Shown here piece by piece: positions 26,237 through 36,654 of a DNA stretch of 64,000 nucleotides. The stretch is from positions 9,445,501-9,509,500 of the forward strand of contig NC_016131.3 of assembly GCF_000005505.3 (NCBI RefSeq), given 5' to 3'. Numbering within the stretch: position 1 is the stretch's first letter; the number at the start of each line of letters is the position of its first letter. The notes beneath the pieces were generated by a model. The model had not been told where the DNA came from, did not search any database, and was given only the letters and a program-made list of their open reading frames with translations. The position numbers were made by a program, and so were the translations under genes. The DNA comes from Brachypodium distachyon (taxonomy: Eukaryota > Streptophyta > Magnoliopsida > Poales > Poaceae).

Positions 26237-26970
26237 CTATTGGTCCTAGGGCGTGGTAGCGCCATTCGCTAAACCGACGAATCGATCTCATGGAGGAGCT
26301 CTCTCGTGCCCTAGCCGCCGGAGACAGGAACCGCCGAAGCGTCGATTCTCCCTCGTCTTCGACCGCTGATTAGGCATCGGGCGACGAGGGGAACCATAGA
26401 TCAATGTCTGACGATAGTTTGCGTACCTTCTTTATAAGTTTTTGTGTCCTAGCGACGACGTCCTGGTGATGGAGGCGGCAGCGTATGGAATAATGGTCTC
26501 CCGGCTTCATCCTCGTCTCATGGTGTAGTCAACACGATCTACTCCATGAAACTAGTGGATCTCGCGGTTTGTATTTTCGTTATTTTAGTCTTCTTCTTCG
26601 TCGGTTCAGTGGCGAATCTGCGTTTCGACAACCTGACTTGAAAATGATGTGTCCCTAACCAAATTGCGTTGAACGATCATAAGTTTTCATCGGTTGCGGT
26701 GAGCGACTCGATTCATGCGGCTATTCAAAACCTACAAGATTAGTCCATCTTGTACAGGTCTGGTCTTCTGCAGTTTCATCACTAGAGACATGGAGAGATT
26801 TCAAGATAAGGACGACAGATTTAGAACTTTTTACTTCGAAGAATCTGGATGTAACTTATAGTTTCTTAGGGATCTTTGTTATGGATTTTTATTTCAGTTT
26901 TCTCGATACTTTGTACTCTGTTTATTGGATCAAAGGCAGATATTTTTTTTTTAAAAGGACTATTGGTCCT
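26237..26970 (+). mobile_element. Non-autonomous retroposon (about 712 bp) with 11-bp target duplication
   Basis: CTATTGGTCCT occurs at 26237-26247 and again at 26960-26970. The interior begins with a GC-rich leader and a short frame MEELSRALAAGDRNRRSVD that ends at a TGA after 27 codons. It closes GGATCAAAGGCAGATA followed by a T10 run and AAAA. A variable-length direct duplication with a simple tail fits non-LTR retroposition. No reverse transcriptase is present. It is probably a deleted LINE or a SINE-like unit; the family is not recognised. Confidence 0.6.
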
Positions 26971-27473
26971 GTACGAGTACGAGCCAGAGAGAAATTCAAC
27001 AACTTATAAAAGGACTGGAAGCAGTTAAAAAAGGACTGCAAGAGAAAGGAAAATAAATGCCAAAGCGCGTCGCCGAGCTCCACCTCACTGACCCATGGGG
27101 CAGGGCAAAGGGCACGCGTGAGACGAGGGGGGCGTACGTGTCGGGCTTGGCCCGGTTCGGCACGCACGGCAGGCACGACCGGCCTGTTCGCTTCCACCAC
27201 CCATTGACCGCCCTTTTTTTTCCACGTGTTCCAAGCGATTCGTTCCATGCACTGCACCCGCCCCAACATCCATCCAAAGCCGCCAAGTCCCCGTCGGCGT
27301 CAACTCTGACCACAACATACCGCACGCGCGGACCCGCCCCAAACCCCTATACATACGCACCGTGCTGCTCCGTGTCTCGTTGCCTCTACACAGCAGCAGC
27401 AGCTAGCGCCGGTCCATCGCGATCTCTCACCAACAAACAACTACTAGAAGGAAGGAGCTCTTGGTTACTCAAG
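26971..27473 (+). promoter_or_regulatory. Promoter and leader of the VQ gene
   Basis: CTATACATAC near 27347-27356 is a likely TATA-type element. The leader that follows is rich in CAGCAG and CAACAAACAA and ends at AGATGG around the ATG at 27474. Confidence 0.5.
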
Positions 27474-27863
27474 ATGGAGCACGGCGAGAGGAGGAACGGC
27501 GCCCACGAGGCGGCGCTGAGGGCGGTGCAGAGGGCGCCCGCCAAGCCGTGGCGCGGTGCCACGGGCGCCGGCAGCTTGCCGCCGGCGCCGCCCAAGGTGT
27601 ACCGGGTGGAGCCCAGGGGCTTCCGGGAGCTCGTGCAGAGGCTCACCGGCTCTGGCACGGCGCCGTCGATGCCGGCGCAGCAGGCCATGCACGTGCCGCC
27701 GCCGGCTCAAGGTGCTGCGGCAGCTCACGGCGGGCGCATGGAGGCTGCCGCAGCCGCGCCGGAGCAGTTTGACTACAACTCGTGGTTCTACACGCCGCTG
27801 CTCAGCCCCGCGTCCATGGCCATGCCGCCCGGCACGCACGGCCACCACGGTGCTTTGCTGTAG
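27474..27863 (+). CDS. VQ-motif protein
   Basis: 129 residues, intronless. The VQ motif is complete: FRELVQRLTG at residues 50-59 (F50, V54, Q55, L57, T58, G59), preceded by KVYRVEPRG, the usual lead-in. The C-terminal part has the aromatic patch FDYNSWFYTPLLSPAS. VQ proteins are small plant nuclear cofactors that bind WRKY transcription factors through this motif and are phosphorylated by MAP kinases in defence and stress signalling. Ala/Pro-rich linkers elsewhere are low complexity. The ATG at 27474 follows a GC-poor leader; the longer upstream frame from 27057 has no VQ-family support. Which WRKY it pairs with cannot be told from sequence. Confidence 0.93.
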   Translation: MEHGERRNGAHEAALRAVQRAPAKPWRGATGAGSLPPAPPKVYRVEPRGFRELVQRLTGSGTAPSMPAQQAMHVPPPAQGAAAAHGGRMEAAAAAPEQFDYNSWFYTPLLSPASMAMPPGTHGHHGALL

Positions 27864-28310
27864 GACTCCCTCCTGATCGAGAAGATTCGTTGTCGCGAAT
27901 TGAATTTCGAACTACAAATGTTTTTTTTTCTTCAAAGGCTCAAGTTATAATTAGTCTGTAGTTGCCGTGAATAAATGAAATAGTTTGCGATGGAGAAAAC
28001 AAGAAATTAACTTGACAGACAGATTCTCTGTTTCTTCGTACCCAATGATGGCACTATGCCAGCTCAAAAAAAAAATGATGGCAGTATGCTTTGCTTTGCT
28101 TTTTGCAAGCTTGTGATTATTCCCTGAGGTTCCGATCATCATTAGCTAGATAACACAGACTAATTGAGCCTCGCAGATGCAAAAATTAGTTATACTAGAT
28201 GGCCTCGATTTGGCGTGTGAGAATTGTGCCCAAAAGTGACGATGGTTGGCGGCTCCAACTTTCTCGTTTATTCTTATTTGCTGATTTAATTAGCACTTTT
28301 CTTTGTTTAG

Positions 28311-28422
28311 TAGTCCTTCCGTTTCATAATTTCAAATTTGCTAAAAAAATGGATGTATCTATTTCTAAAAAATGTTTAGATAAATGTAATATTTCGACAA
28401 GAATTATGCGAAGGAGGGAGTA
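28311..28422. mobile_element. Stowaway-like MITE
   Basis: TA-flanked with ends GTCCTTCCGTTTCATAATTT and GAATTATGCGAAGGAGGGAG, and interior ATGGATGTATCTATTTCT. Confidence 0.8.
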
Positions 28423-29875
28423 CGTCAGATATGACTTTATCTTCCGCTCTCCAAATCTGCAGCTGCTTGGGCTCATCTTCCCGTGTGACCAAACTCAAAA
28501 TTGACAACGCAGTTTGAATCAGCTATTGTTCTGAGACGATGACTTTATTTTTTTTCTTTTGTTTCTGAATCTACGTATTGTATTTAGGTTTGAAATTTTA
28601 CAACATACTAGAGACAGGCATGAATGTTGTATCAATTTGGTGGATTTTATTCAGAATTTTAGAGAAGTTAAGAATACTAAGAGACCACTTACATTCTGTG
28701 GGCTGTGCATCTTAGATGTGGCACTGACAATTTCCATCTCATATTGGTAAAATAAAAATAAAAATATAATCACCACTTAAAAAATTATTTGAAAATTATA
28801 TTTTCAGATTTTGTCTCTTATAGTCCATTTATTTACATTTTATATTACATAAAAATAATTATCAAAACATATATTTGGAGAGGCATTTGTTGAAAATTGC
28901 ATCTTCAAAGACACCGCATAACAAGAAGCCGGTGATGAAGCGACACACTTGTCATATATCGTGAAACACGTCCTCAGTGTGAAACCTTTTGTCTTTCGTG
29001 TAGCTTCTTGAGATAGCTTTGGAGATCGACCGCCTCCTGGGCAAATGAGCAGACGCTCGTGGCCTCCTGCCACCCTTGCCTTCAATCCCATTCTCAAAGT
29101 GGTGGACGCCCTTTGGGGATGGCACGACACGGTAGGAATCTGATGGTTTCGTAGCCTAGGTGAATAGGACATTTGGGCCGGGGTAATGCAATGTTTTTCG
29201 TCGTCGACGGTCATGGCCAAGTCCTTATTGTTCCTAGGGTTTGGTCACATTGGTGGTCCGGGAGTTTTCTCTTGTATAGAATCTTGTTTTCATTAATTAA
29301 CGAGCAAAACTCGTGAAGCTCGGCGTGTGCGCACAACATTCTTGTTAAATGTGTTGGCTTGAAACTCCTACTTTCGGGTGATAAACCCATGCCCGCATTT
29401 TATCGTTTGGATCCGGCAATATTGTTGTACAATAGAGAATCTCTTTTTAAAGTTGTTTCAAAGTACACTAAGATTTACTAGATGACTTGTTGCAATTTAC
29501 AGATAAGCCTCGGGACATTTTTCGTCATTTTATTTATGAGTTTCTCTGGTGCCATATCGACACCGGAGATGGAAGGAGTATGGCACGAGCGGAAGACTGG
29601 TCGATTTTATAATATCTCGGTTTATCGCTGGATAGCCAGGATAGGCAGTTTTAGTTCAAATATGTTTCGCCTTTTCTTCCAAACGATCGCTAGTTAAAAA
29701 CATTGTTCAAAACTGGTGATCGGTAAAGAAGCAAAGCGCCCCCGAAACGGGGAAGACGAAATGAAGCAGAATGCTGCTCCAGCTTGAGGCCTGAGCAAGC
29801 TCCTTCGAACATACCATACACCCAAAGTTCATATGTCTCTCTTTGTTGGGTTCATAGTTTTCGTACAGATCGATT

Positions 29876-29919
29876 CACACACACACACACACACACACAT
29901 ACACACACACACACACACA
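29876..29919. repeat. (AC)n microsatellite
   Basis: About 22 AC/CA units with a single T interruption near the middle. Confidence 0.9.
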
Positions 29920-30153
29920 AGTACACAACAAGACCACAGTATTGCCAGCTAACTTAAAACTTAACAGTAGAAGCAATAACGCACTCTGCAACAGCTAATC
30001 AACTTCCGGGAAAGATACATGTTAATTCTTAAACCACCGTATAATCTTACTATCTGGAGTAGCTCCCATCCCCTGCATATACTCCGGCGCGCGCGTACTC
30101 ACCCTCACTCACCGCCGGCCCGATCAAACTCGATATGTTTGATCGATCAGCAC

Positions 30154-30648
30154 TCAACAGTAGGCAATGCACTTGGTCTTGCAGTCGACGGTGCACCCGC
30201 CTCCGCCTCCGCCGCCGCCGTACCCCTTGCCGGAGCCGCTGTAGGAAGCGAAGCACTTCTTGGGGCACGTCACCTTCTTCTTGTAGCAGGGCCCCTTCTC
30301 CGAGCACACCACCGTGGGGTTCGCCACGCCGCCGCGCGAGTACCTTCCTGCGGGGCCGCCGTAGCCCCCGCCCCACCCGCCCCCTATCCCGGGCACGTTG
30401 AACCCGTCGCCGCCCATCCCGGGGATGCTGCCGAAGCCCGGGATTGTAGGGATGCCAACGCCGCCGCTTCCACCGCCGGAGCCGGAGCCGGGCTTGGTGG
30501 CCGGTGGGGCGTATGGCTTGGGCTTCTTGCCGGCTGGGGTGGCGGTCTTGAGCTGCGTGGCGACGTCGCGCGCGGCTAGGACGGTGGTGGACGCGAGGCC
30601 GAGCAGGAGGAGGAAGGCCGCGACGCGGCGGGTGCCGGCCATGGCCAT
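30154..30648 (-). CDS. Secreted glycine- and cysteine-rich protein, uncharacterised
   Basis: 164 residues with a clear signal peptide (AAFLLLLGLASTTVLA, cleavage expected near residues 25-26). A Lys/Pro-rich stretch (AGKKPKPYAPPATKPG) leads into a Gly/Pro/Ile-rich middle. The C-terminal module has eight cysteines: VVCSEKGPCYKKKVTCPKKC and, after a Gly run, CTVDCKTKCIAYC. Even cysteine number plus a signal peptide points to a disulfide-bonded apoplastic or wall protein. I recognise the C-terminal cysteine pattern as recurring in plant hypothetical proteins but know no assigned function. It is not a standard GASA, defensin or LTP pattern. The first ATG (30648) is chosen; a second lies two codons on. 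A TATTAATA element near 30722 may be the promoter. Confidence 0.8.
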   Translation of the reverse strand: MAMAGTRRVAAFLLLLGLASTTVLAARDVATQLKTATPAGKKPKPYAPPATKPGSGSGGGSGGVGIPTIPGFGSIPGMGGDGFNVPGIGGGWGGGYGGPAGRYSRGGVANPTVVCSEKGPCYKKKVTCPKKCFASYSGSGKGYGGGGGGGGCTVDCKTKCIAYC

Positions 30649-32281
30649 GTTTCTGGGTTGGCGTTTGCTTTGATGTGGCGTGGTGGTGGTATGGTACCAT
30701 GTGGGCTAGCTTCTCAGGTCGGTATTAATAAGTAGGGGGGGATGATCGGGACTGTGCGGGCCGGAGGAATGGATTGGGTCCGTCAGTTCATTGAAGGAGC
30801 GGCGGCCGTGAGAGAGATGATCAGATGAGAGGGGAAGAGGGAGGTTGGGACACTCACAGCACCAACAGTGGTATAGAAGCAAGTGTACACAGTAGTGCAG
30901 GTTCAGCGGAGGTGGAGAGTTATGATCGCCACCACGTACGCAGTACGCTGCCTGCCGGGTGCACGCTGTTTCGCCGCGGTTCTGTTTTTCGTTTGACAAC
31001 ATTCGTCGTTAACATCGCAAGCAGTAAACAATTGATCGTAGTTGAGCGATAATACGGAGTAGTACTTCTTTTTCTTTCGAGATGGATGGGTAATTGGGCA
31101 TACATAGTTGCATACCCTTGGCAACACCTGTTCAGGCCTTCAGGGACGCAGAAAACCCCTCCTTGGCATGTGCACATTTATGTCCCTCGCAGGCTCGCGA
31201 CCTTCGCATCCATCGCCTTCTTGTCCATCGCAGACACGGCCCAGTTCGCACGCAGCACCGCCTCTCGTGTTTGTGCCACTACCAATGTTCTTCCGAAAGA
31301 GAAAAAACGGAGCGTGCAAAGTCGCCGACAGGGAACATGGGAGGAATTGAAGGGCGGAACAGACGACGGCCGGTTCAGAGCGCCGCGCCTGCACGCGGTG
31401 CTGGCACGGCCTGCGTGGTCGATCTCGCGATCTCGGCACAGGCTTTCGGCCTTTCAGGTCTTGGCTACATTTATTAGGCTTTCTGGATCTGGATAGATGG
31501 ACGGGTGATTCAGTACTGATGAGTCTGTCTAGGTTGGCCAACAGATTTTAATGTTCAAGCAAAATCCGAATATCGTAGTACTATTGCCTTAAGCTTTGGA
31601 ACAATGGATGGATGACATTCAATCGTTGCACAAAAAGCTTAAAAATCCACCGTCGTCCGCCGGGCTCCCAGCTGCCCCTGAACCCAGCGCCAGCGAATAT
31701 TTTTTCGTCACATGCCCCCGTCCCAAAATAAATGACGTGGATCTGTATAAGAATCTATGAAATTACACGCCGTACTGTTGTTTCTGCTCCGCCACATCTG
31801 ACATATATCAGTGACATATATGTGTTTCTAAATGTTTACCCCCCGTTCAAAATTCACTGGACATCATACTACAGAGAGGCAAGTAGATCGACTAGGATTG
31901 CAAACTTGCAACTCGCATAAGACACAAGCTAAGTAGATTAAACAGCCACACAGAACAGCATGTACGAGTGCTTGATTGATCTCAAAACAACTGTTCTCGC
32001 GACACCGAACACCGAACTTACATAACTAGTGGCTGCACTATTAATCAGGCTGCGGTGCAGAGATGCCAAACAGGCAGGCATCAAACAGGATGAACAAAAT
32101 AGCTCCGATATGCTCCTCGAAGTACCAGCTCTTAAAGGTTTAAAACCTAGCACAAAATGCCATCTTACCTGCATCCAGAACAATTATAAAGATAAGCAAA
32201 CAATTCTAAGTATGCAAGTGCACAATGAAGGCTCGATTGCATCGCGAATAGCACTAGTAGTAGTTCCTTAACCTGGTAGCA
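30649..32281. other. Promoter of the Gly/Cys-rich gene, intergenic DNA, and EVE-gene 3'UTR
   Basis: 30649-30800 is the upstream region of the minus-strand gene. 31080-31500 has overlapping open frames without family resemblance, so none is called. About 31940-32281 is the likely 3'UTR of the EVE gene. Confidence 0.4.
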
Positions 32282-32800
32282 TCAATCCTCTTCTTCCTCC
32301 TCCCCGTCCTGCACAAATCCCCCTCCCATCTCACAAATCCAATCCCAGACCTTCTCCGGCACGGGCATCACCGAAAGCCGCGCCTGCCGGAGCAGCGCGA
32401 AGTCCTTCATCCCCTCCACCTCTCCCGCCGCCTTCTTGACCTCCCCGAGCGCCACCGGCTTCTGGAACTCCCCGACGGCCCGCACGTCCACGGCGCCGCC
32501 AGCCGCCGCCTCCCCTTCCTCGCCCTCGTACCACTCCCTGGCGACCTCCACGACGCCCACGACGCGGCGGGAGGCGGCGCCGGCGCCCGAGTGGTAGAAG
32601 AGGCAGCGGTCGCCGCGGCGCATGGCACGGAGGTTGTTCATCGCCTGGCGGTTGCGGACGCCGTCCCACGGCGCGACGCCGCCGGGGGCGCCGGCCTGGT
32701 CGGACCACGACCACTCCCCCGGCTCCGTCTTCAGCAGCCAGTACTTGCTGGCGGCGGCGGCGGCGGCGGCGGGGGTGGGGGCAGCTTTCTTCTTCGGCAT
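32282..32800 (-). CDS. EVE-domain protein (thymocyte nuclear protein 1-like)
   Basis: 172 residues from the Met of MPKKKAAP. After a Lys/Ala-rich start the EVE fold (PUA-like) fills the protein: KYWLLKTEPGEWSWSD, then APWDGVRNRQAMNNLRAMRRGD, RCLFYHSG, VVGVVEVAREWYEG, and EGMKDFALLRQARLSVMPVP. The tail is acidic. EVE domains bind modified bases in DNA or RNA; human THYN1 and bacterial relatives share the WDGVRN and MKxGD-type blocks. The Ala run is encoded by a GCC/GGC trinucleotide repeat (32749-32771). The frame stays open upstream to a second Met at 32914, giving MVGLGIPRAFTSPSAHFAAK, which looks like an organelle transit peptide, so a 210-residue form is possible. No intron needed. Confidence 0.88.
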   Translation of the reverse strand: MPKKKAAPTPAAAAAAASKYWLLKTEPGEWSWSDQAGAPGGVAPWDGVRNRQAMNNLRAMRRGDRCLFYHSGAGAASRRVVGVVEVAREWYEGEEGEAAAGGAVDVRAVGEFQKPVALGEVKKAAGEVEGMKDFALLRQARLSVMPVPEKVWDWICEMGGGFVQDGEEEEED

Positions 32801-32919
32801 CGTGTGAGGGTTCAGGGCTGCGGCGGCGATCGCCGGAGGAGACACGGTTCTGGTTTTGGCGGCAAAGTGGGCGCTGGGGCTTGTGAATGCGCGGGGGATT
32901 CCTAATCCTACCATGGTGA

Positions 32920-33502
32920 TGGACTGATGGTCTACCGTATCCCTGTTCTGAATTCTGAAAGCAAAATGGAACAGGCTGGGCCGTGACAGGCCGTTAACCC
33001 CCAAATGGAACAGGCTGGTCGCGAGTCACGACAGGGCACGTTGGCTGTTTTCGCTCTACCCAAAAACACAACAGAACACATCGATCTAAAAAAAATCTGG
33101 GTTTCAATCAACCAGATAAGACTGAATTTAAATACTCCCTCCGATTCTAAATTGTTTCGAAATATTACATGTTTCTAGATGTTTTTTATGAATAGATACA
33201 TCCATATTTGAACAAATTTGAGTCAAGAATTTAGAATCAGAGTACATAAAAGGACTCGTAATTCATTATGTGTATGGTAGAACAAATGATACCTTCCAGC
33301 ACAAACGCTAATGGAGCTAGCGAACAATGTATCAGAGTAACCAATGTTAAAAAAGCTTGGGGCTATCAGACTAACCGCGCAACCAAGTACATTTCAATAT
33401 TTCACATCATTGTGTTAGTTTCAGAATTCTGTGTCTGCGACTGAAAGAGCACTTTTGGCCTTGAATTGGTAAAAGAAAAATAAATAAATGAAGATGTCTT
33501 TG
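32920..33502. other. EVE-gene upstream side and 3' side of the small gene
   Basis: Contains one Stowaway element (33133-33244). 33245-33502 is probably 3'UTR of the minus-strand small membrane-protein gene. No TATA box was identified for the EVE gene. Confidence 0.4.
33133..33244. mobile_element. Stowaway-like MITE
   Basis: Left tip CTCCCTCCGATTCTAAATTG, interior AATAGATACATCCATATTTG and right tip GAATTTAGAATCAGAG, flanked by TA. Confidence 0.85.
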
Positions 33503-36003
33503 TTAAGTCGACCCAGTTTGGCCTTCTTTTGCTGCCTGATCCTGCTGCTGCTTCTCTGCCCAGTACTTCTGAAGCGGTGGCCCAAATATAACATTCCCAG
33601 ATATCACTCCAACCCTGTGTATGAAGATCAATTTAGAAGCATGTATGCGACAATAATGAATGAACAGCACACCAGGAAACAGCACTTGCACTGACCAATA
33701 ACAATTCAATAGCTGTAAGAGAATAGCCACAAGAACATACAGGCCATAATGAGAACATAACAGCATCTGGCCAGATCAAGGATGTAAGATGCAGCCACTA
33801 GATCATGTAACCACTAGCAACTTTTCTTTCACAATTCACAAGCAGTTTTTATCACATGTATCCACATCAGTCAAAAGATGGATTTCACTATCAAAATAGC
33901 CATTGGACAAAGCAACCGTACAATGATGCACAGCTTGATTGTAAAGGAAAGGTATTCTGTAGTTCACAATCTTAGAACCAACTTTAGATTATTATTTTTT
34001 ATTCAACAACCATGAAATAATTCATCTATCTCAAAGCTTCATAGCTCAGTTTTAGAGCAAAATTTGTATTTCAATGAAAAACCAAATAAACATATTTATC
34101 CACTCCAACAGTAGTCTAGCACTACTATCTTTTTATTGTATTTTGGCTTCAGAAGCCTGGTGACATTTGGCAAGCTGTTATCATCTTACCAAATAAGCAC
34201 AATCTTGGGTTACAACTTGGAATCAAATTGCTGAATATCCTGAACGCTAGTGAGTATTTGCAGCCTTCAGAAATTTGTTGGGACCGATGCCTCGCCGGTC
34301 GTAATTGTGGTAAACATGGGGTTTTCAGCCAGTAATTCTGGCAACCAGATGCTGTAGTGGCAGCCATGTCACATGATTAGGAGAAGGGGGAGAGGATATA
34401 GGAGGAGGATAGGGACTTTAGAGCACTTCATTTGTTTCTTATCAATGCAAATCTATAAACAGAGGTAGCATAACAAACCAAATCACATCTTTAATTGGGA
34501 TCTAACAAACCAAATTATCTCTCTTGTCAGCTTAAGGTCCAAACAAAAAGATAAGAAACTTCCTAACTTAAACATATCATAGGAGATATCCAGTCGCACA
34601 GGCAGGAGCTAGGGACCCTGTGCAACGGTGCTGACTGCTGGGTCTCTTAGGCCGTGTGGTGCCTATAGGCGATTCCACAAAACAGCTAGCTTCCAGTAAG
34701 AGATGATTACTGATGCCGGTACAAGGAGAAGTCCTATTTCAGGACAGAATTCTTAACCGGAGAATAGAAATGTCTATGGTTTGTTTCTTATCACCAGAGT
34801 AGACTGGGTACCTGGGTCTGATACTTTTGTACTAAAAAGGGGGAACCACCATTATTCAAGCCCCAGTTCTCAACTACAGTTCAGTGGTTACTTGTAAAAT
34901 ACTACTCCCTCCGATCCATAAAAAGTGTCGCCCATTCTGTACTAAGTTAGTACAGATTTTGCACTAAGTGAGTGACACTTTTTATCAATCAGAGGGAGTA
35001 GCAGCCAAATTTCGAGAAAACACTGATTTTGTTGTGATGATTTATCACTGCAACAGAGGCAGCATAACAATCATATCTTAGTAAATGTAACAAACCAGAT
35101 CACATCTTTAATTGGCATGTAACAAACCAAATTATCTCTCTTATTGGCTTAAGGTCCAAAGTAAAAGATAAGAAACTTCCTTACTTAACGATACCATAGA
35201 GACCTACGATTATTCGGTTGCACGGGCTGGAGCTACCGCCCTGTGCAACAGCACCAAATGCTGGGTCTCTTAGGCCATGTGGTGCCTGTACAGGATTCCC
35301 CACACAAGAGCAAAGCTTCCAGTAAGAGATGCTTACTGATGCTGTTACTAAGGAAAGTCCTATTTCAGGTCAAAATTCTTAATCGGAGAATAGGAATACC
35401 TATGATTTGTTTCTGCAGATGTGCATCCCCAGACTAGACTGGGTCTGATACTTTTCTAGTAACACCATTATTCAAGCCCCGGTTCTCAACTACAGATTTT
35501 GTTGTGATGATTTATCCCTGCAACAAAGAGTTCGAGGATCAAGCTTCCCAATGGCGATTCGATCTTGCAACCCTGCCCCTTCCGTTCTATATTAATTGAC
35601 ACGGATTTAGTACAAGTAACGGAGGGAGTATTACTCCTGTGCAGATTTGTAGTTTCTCAGACCCATCTAATACATGCAAGAAACCTATACGCACAACCAT
35701 GTATGCCTATTACCGTTCTCATGCTATACGCACAAACTGCAAAACCTGCGCAGGAATCAAGTTTGTTACTCTCCAGAGGAGCAAGATTGTGGTCCAGCGC
35801 AGAGAGCAATTCACTTAATTAGGGCTCCAAGAACCGAAAGCGCAGAATACAGAGGAAGCACTCAAGAACGCATCTAGTTAGAATAAGGCTGCTGAGATAC
35901 AGCGACGCCAAAACAGATCTACGACATGTTCCGGACAGAAACAAGAGGGGATTGATCAGACTCACACGACGGCGCCAGCCACGAGCGGGAAGGAGAGCCG
36001 CAT
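33503..36003 (-). CDS. 49-residue single-span membrane protein, two exons split by a 2.35-kb intron
   Basis: Exon 1 (36003-35966) reads MRLSFPLVAGAVV and ends at GTCGT|GTGAGT. Exon 2 (33614-33503) follows ATACACAG|G and reads VGVISGNVIFGPPLQKYW, then AEKQQQDQAAKEGQTGST and a stop. The two join in phase (38 + 112 nt = 50 codons). The product has an N-terminal hydrophobic segment of about 20 residues and a short charged, Gln/Lys-rich tail. This is the size and layout of small accessory subunits of mitochondrial membrane complexes, but I cannot name the family and assign no function. The hydrophobic start running straight into GNVIFGPPLQKYW argues that the junction is real. The intron holds a tandem duplication and two MITEs. 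Neither exon stands out alone, so automatic annotation may miss the gene. Confidence 0.7.
34447..35524. repeat. Tandem duplication of a roughly 0.45-0.6-kb unit inside the intron
   Basis: 34447-34882 and 35040-35494 align throughout. Shared blocks include CACATCTTTAATTGG, ACCAAATTATCTCTCTT, GGCTTAAGGTCCAAA, TGCTGGGTCTCTTAGGCC, GCTTCCAGTAAGAGATG and CAAGCCCC-GTTCTCAACTACAG. The segment GATTTTGTTGTGATGATTTA follows each copy (near 35022 and 35496), so it belongs to the repeated unit. Only the first copy has acquired the MITE at 34903-35000. Confidence 0.8.
34903..35000. mobile_element. Stowaway-like MITE
   Basis: TA-flanked, with ends CTCCCTCCGATCCATAAAAA and TTTTTATCAATCAGAGGGAG. The interior GTACTAAGTTAGTACAGATT contains a small palindrome. 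Confidence 0.85.
35577..35630. mobile_element. Minimal Stowaway-like remnant (54 bp)
   Basis: CCCTTCCGTTCTATATTAAT and AGTAACGGAGGGAGTA enclose a very short core GACACGGATTTAGTAC. It looks like an internally deleted MITE. Confidence 0.55.
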
Positions 36004-36009
36004 CCTGAT

Positions 36010-36654
36010 CCCCTCTTCTCTGCTCCAGTTTCTTTCCCCTTTGCTGTCTTCTCGATCTGTTCCTTTTTTCCTTTTTCTTTTTTTATTAAAGCTATCTGTT
36101 CCTTTTTTTCTTTGCTCGGCAGAAGAAGACTCAATTGGGGCCACCTTCAGACAGAATCAACATACGGAACGGTCACAAATTATCGTAGGATAAAAACAAA
36201 AGAAAATGTGTTATTATATGATTTACTAATAGGCGGTAATAAACGTGCACTTCAAAACATGAAGTTCATATCTTTTGTCTAGAAAAGAACTAGGAGATCC
36301 ATCTAGATGACACATTCATGACGGTTATTTCTATATTTCACTGATAGCATCCGTTGTTTTCAACGTATGTTTTCATCTCATACAGAAAAAAGATAAATGC
36401 AGTGATAAAGCTGTGACTCAACACGGCCGTCAGCATCGTATTCCATCCCACATTTTGTTTGGAAACAACATAGAGGAAATTTTTCATTACCCGCAAGTGG
36501 GATTTGGGTCAAATAATTTTTTTGACGCAAATGCAATCTCGTAGGAACCAAAGCATGACCGAACGCTGCGGTTTTTTACTGTTGCCTGTTTGCAATTGTT
36601 GGGAGCCGGTGAAGCCGTGAACAACAGAACCAGGAGAAACAGGAATGGATTACG
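36010..36654. other. Upstream region of the 49-residue gene
   Basis: 36004-36150 is the likely leader and promoter (minus strand), rich in A on that strand. No TATA box is clear. Nothing else was recognised. Confidence 0.35.

Larger units (their letters stand above)
27864..30153. other. Intergenic DNA between the VQ and Gly/Cys-rich genes
   Basis: After the VQ 3'UTR there is one Stowaway element (28311-28422), AT-rich sequence with no gene signal at 28430-29870, and an AC microsatellite. The 3'UTR of the minus-strand gene at 30154 lies at the right end. Confidence 0.45.

Noticed and set aside
27057..27473. Upstream extension of the VQ protein frame
   Set aside because: The frame is open, but the extra 139 residues have no VQ-family resemblance and include the TATA-like and leader sequence.
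31086..31541. Several overlapping frames on both strands
   Set aside because: Overlap on both strands in a GC-rich patch is typical of non-coding DNA. No family was recognised.
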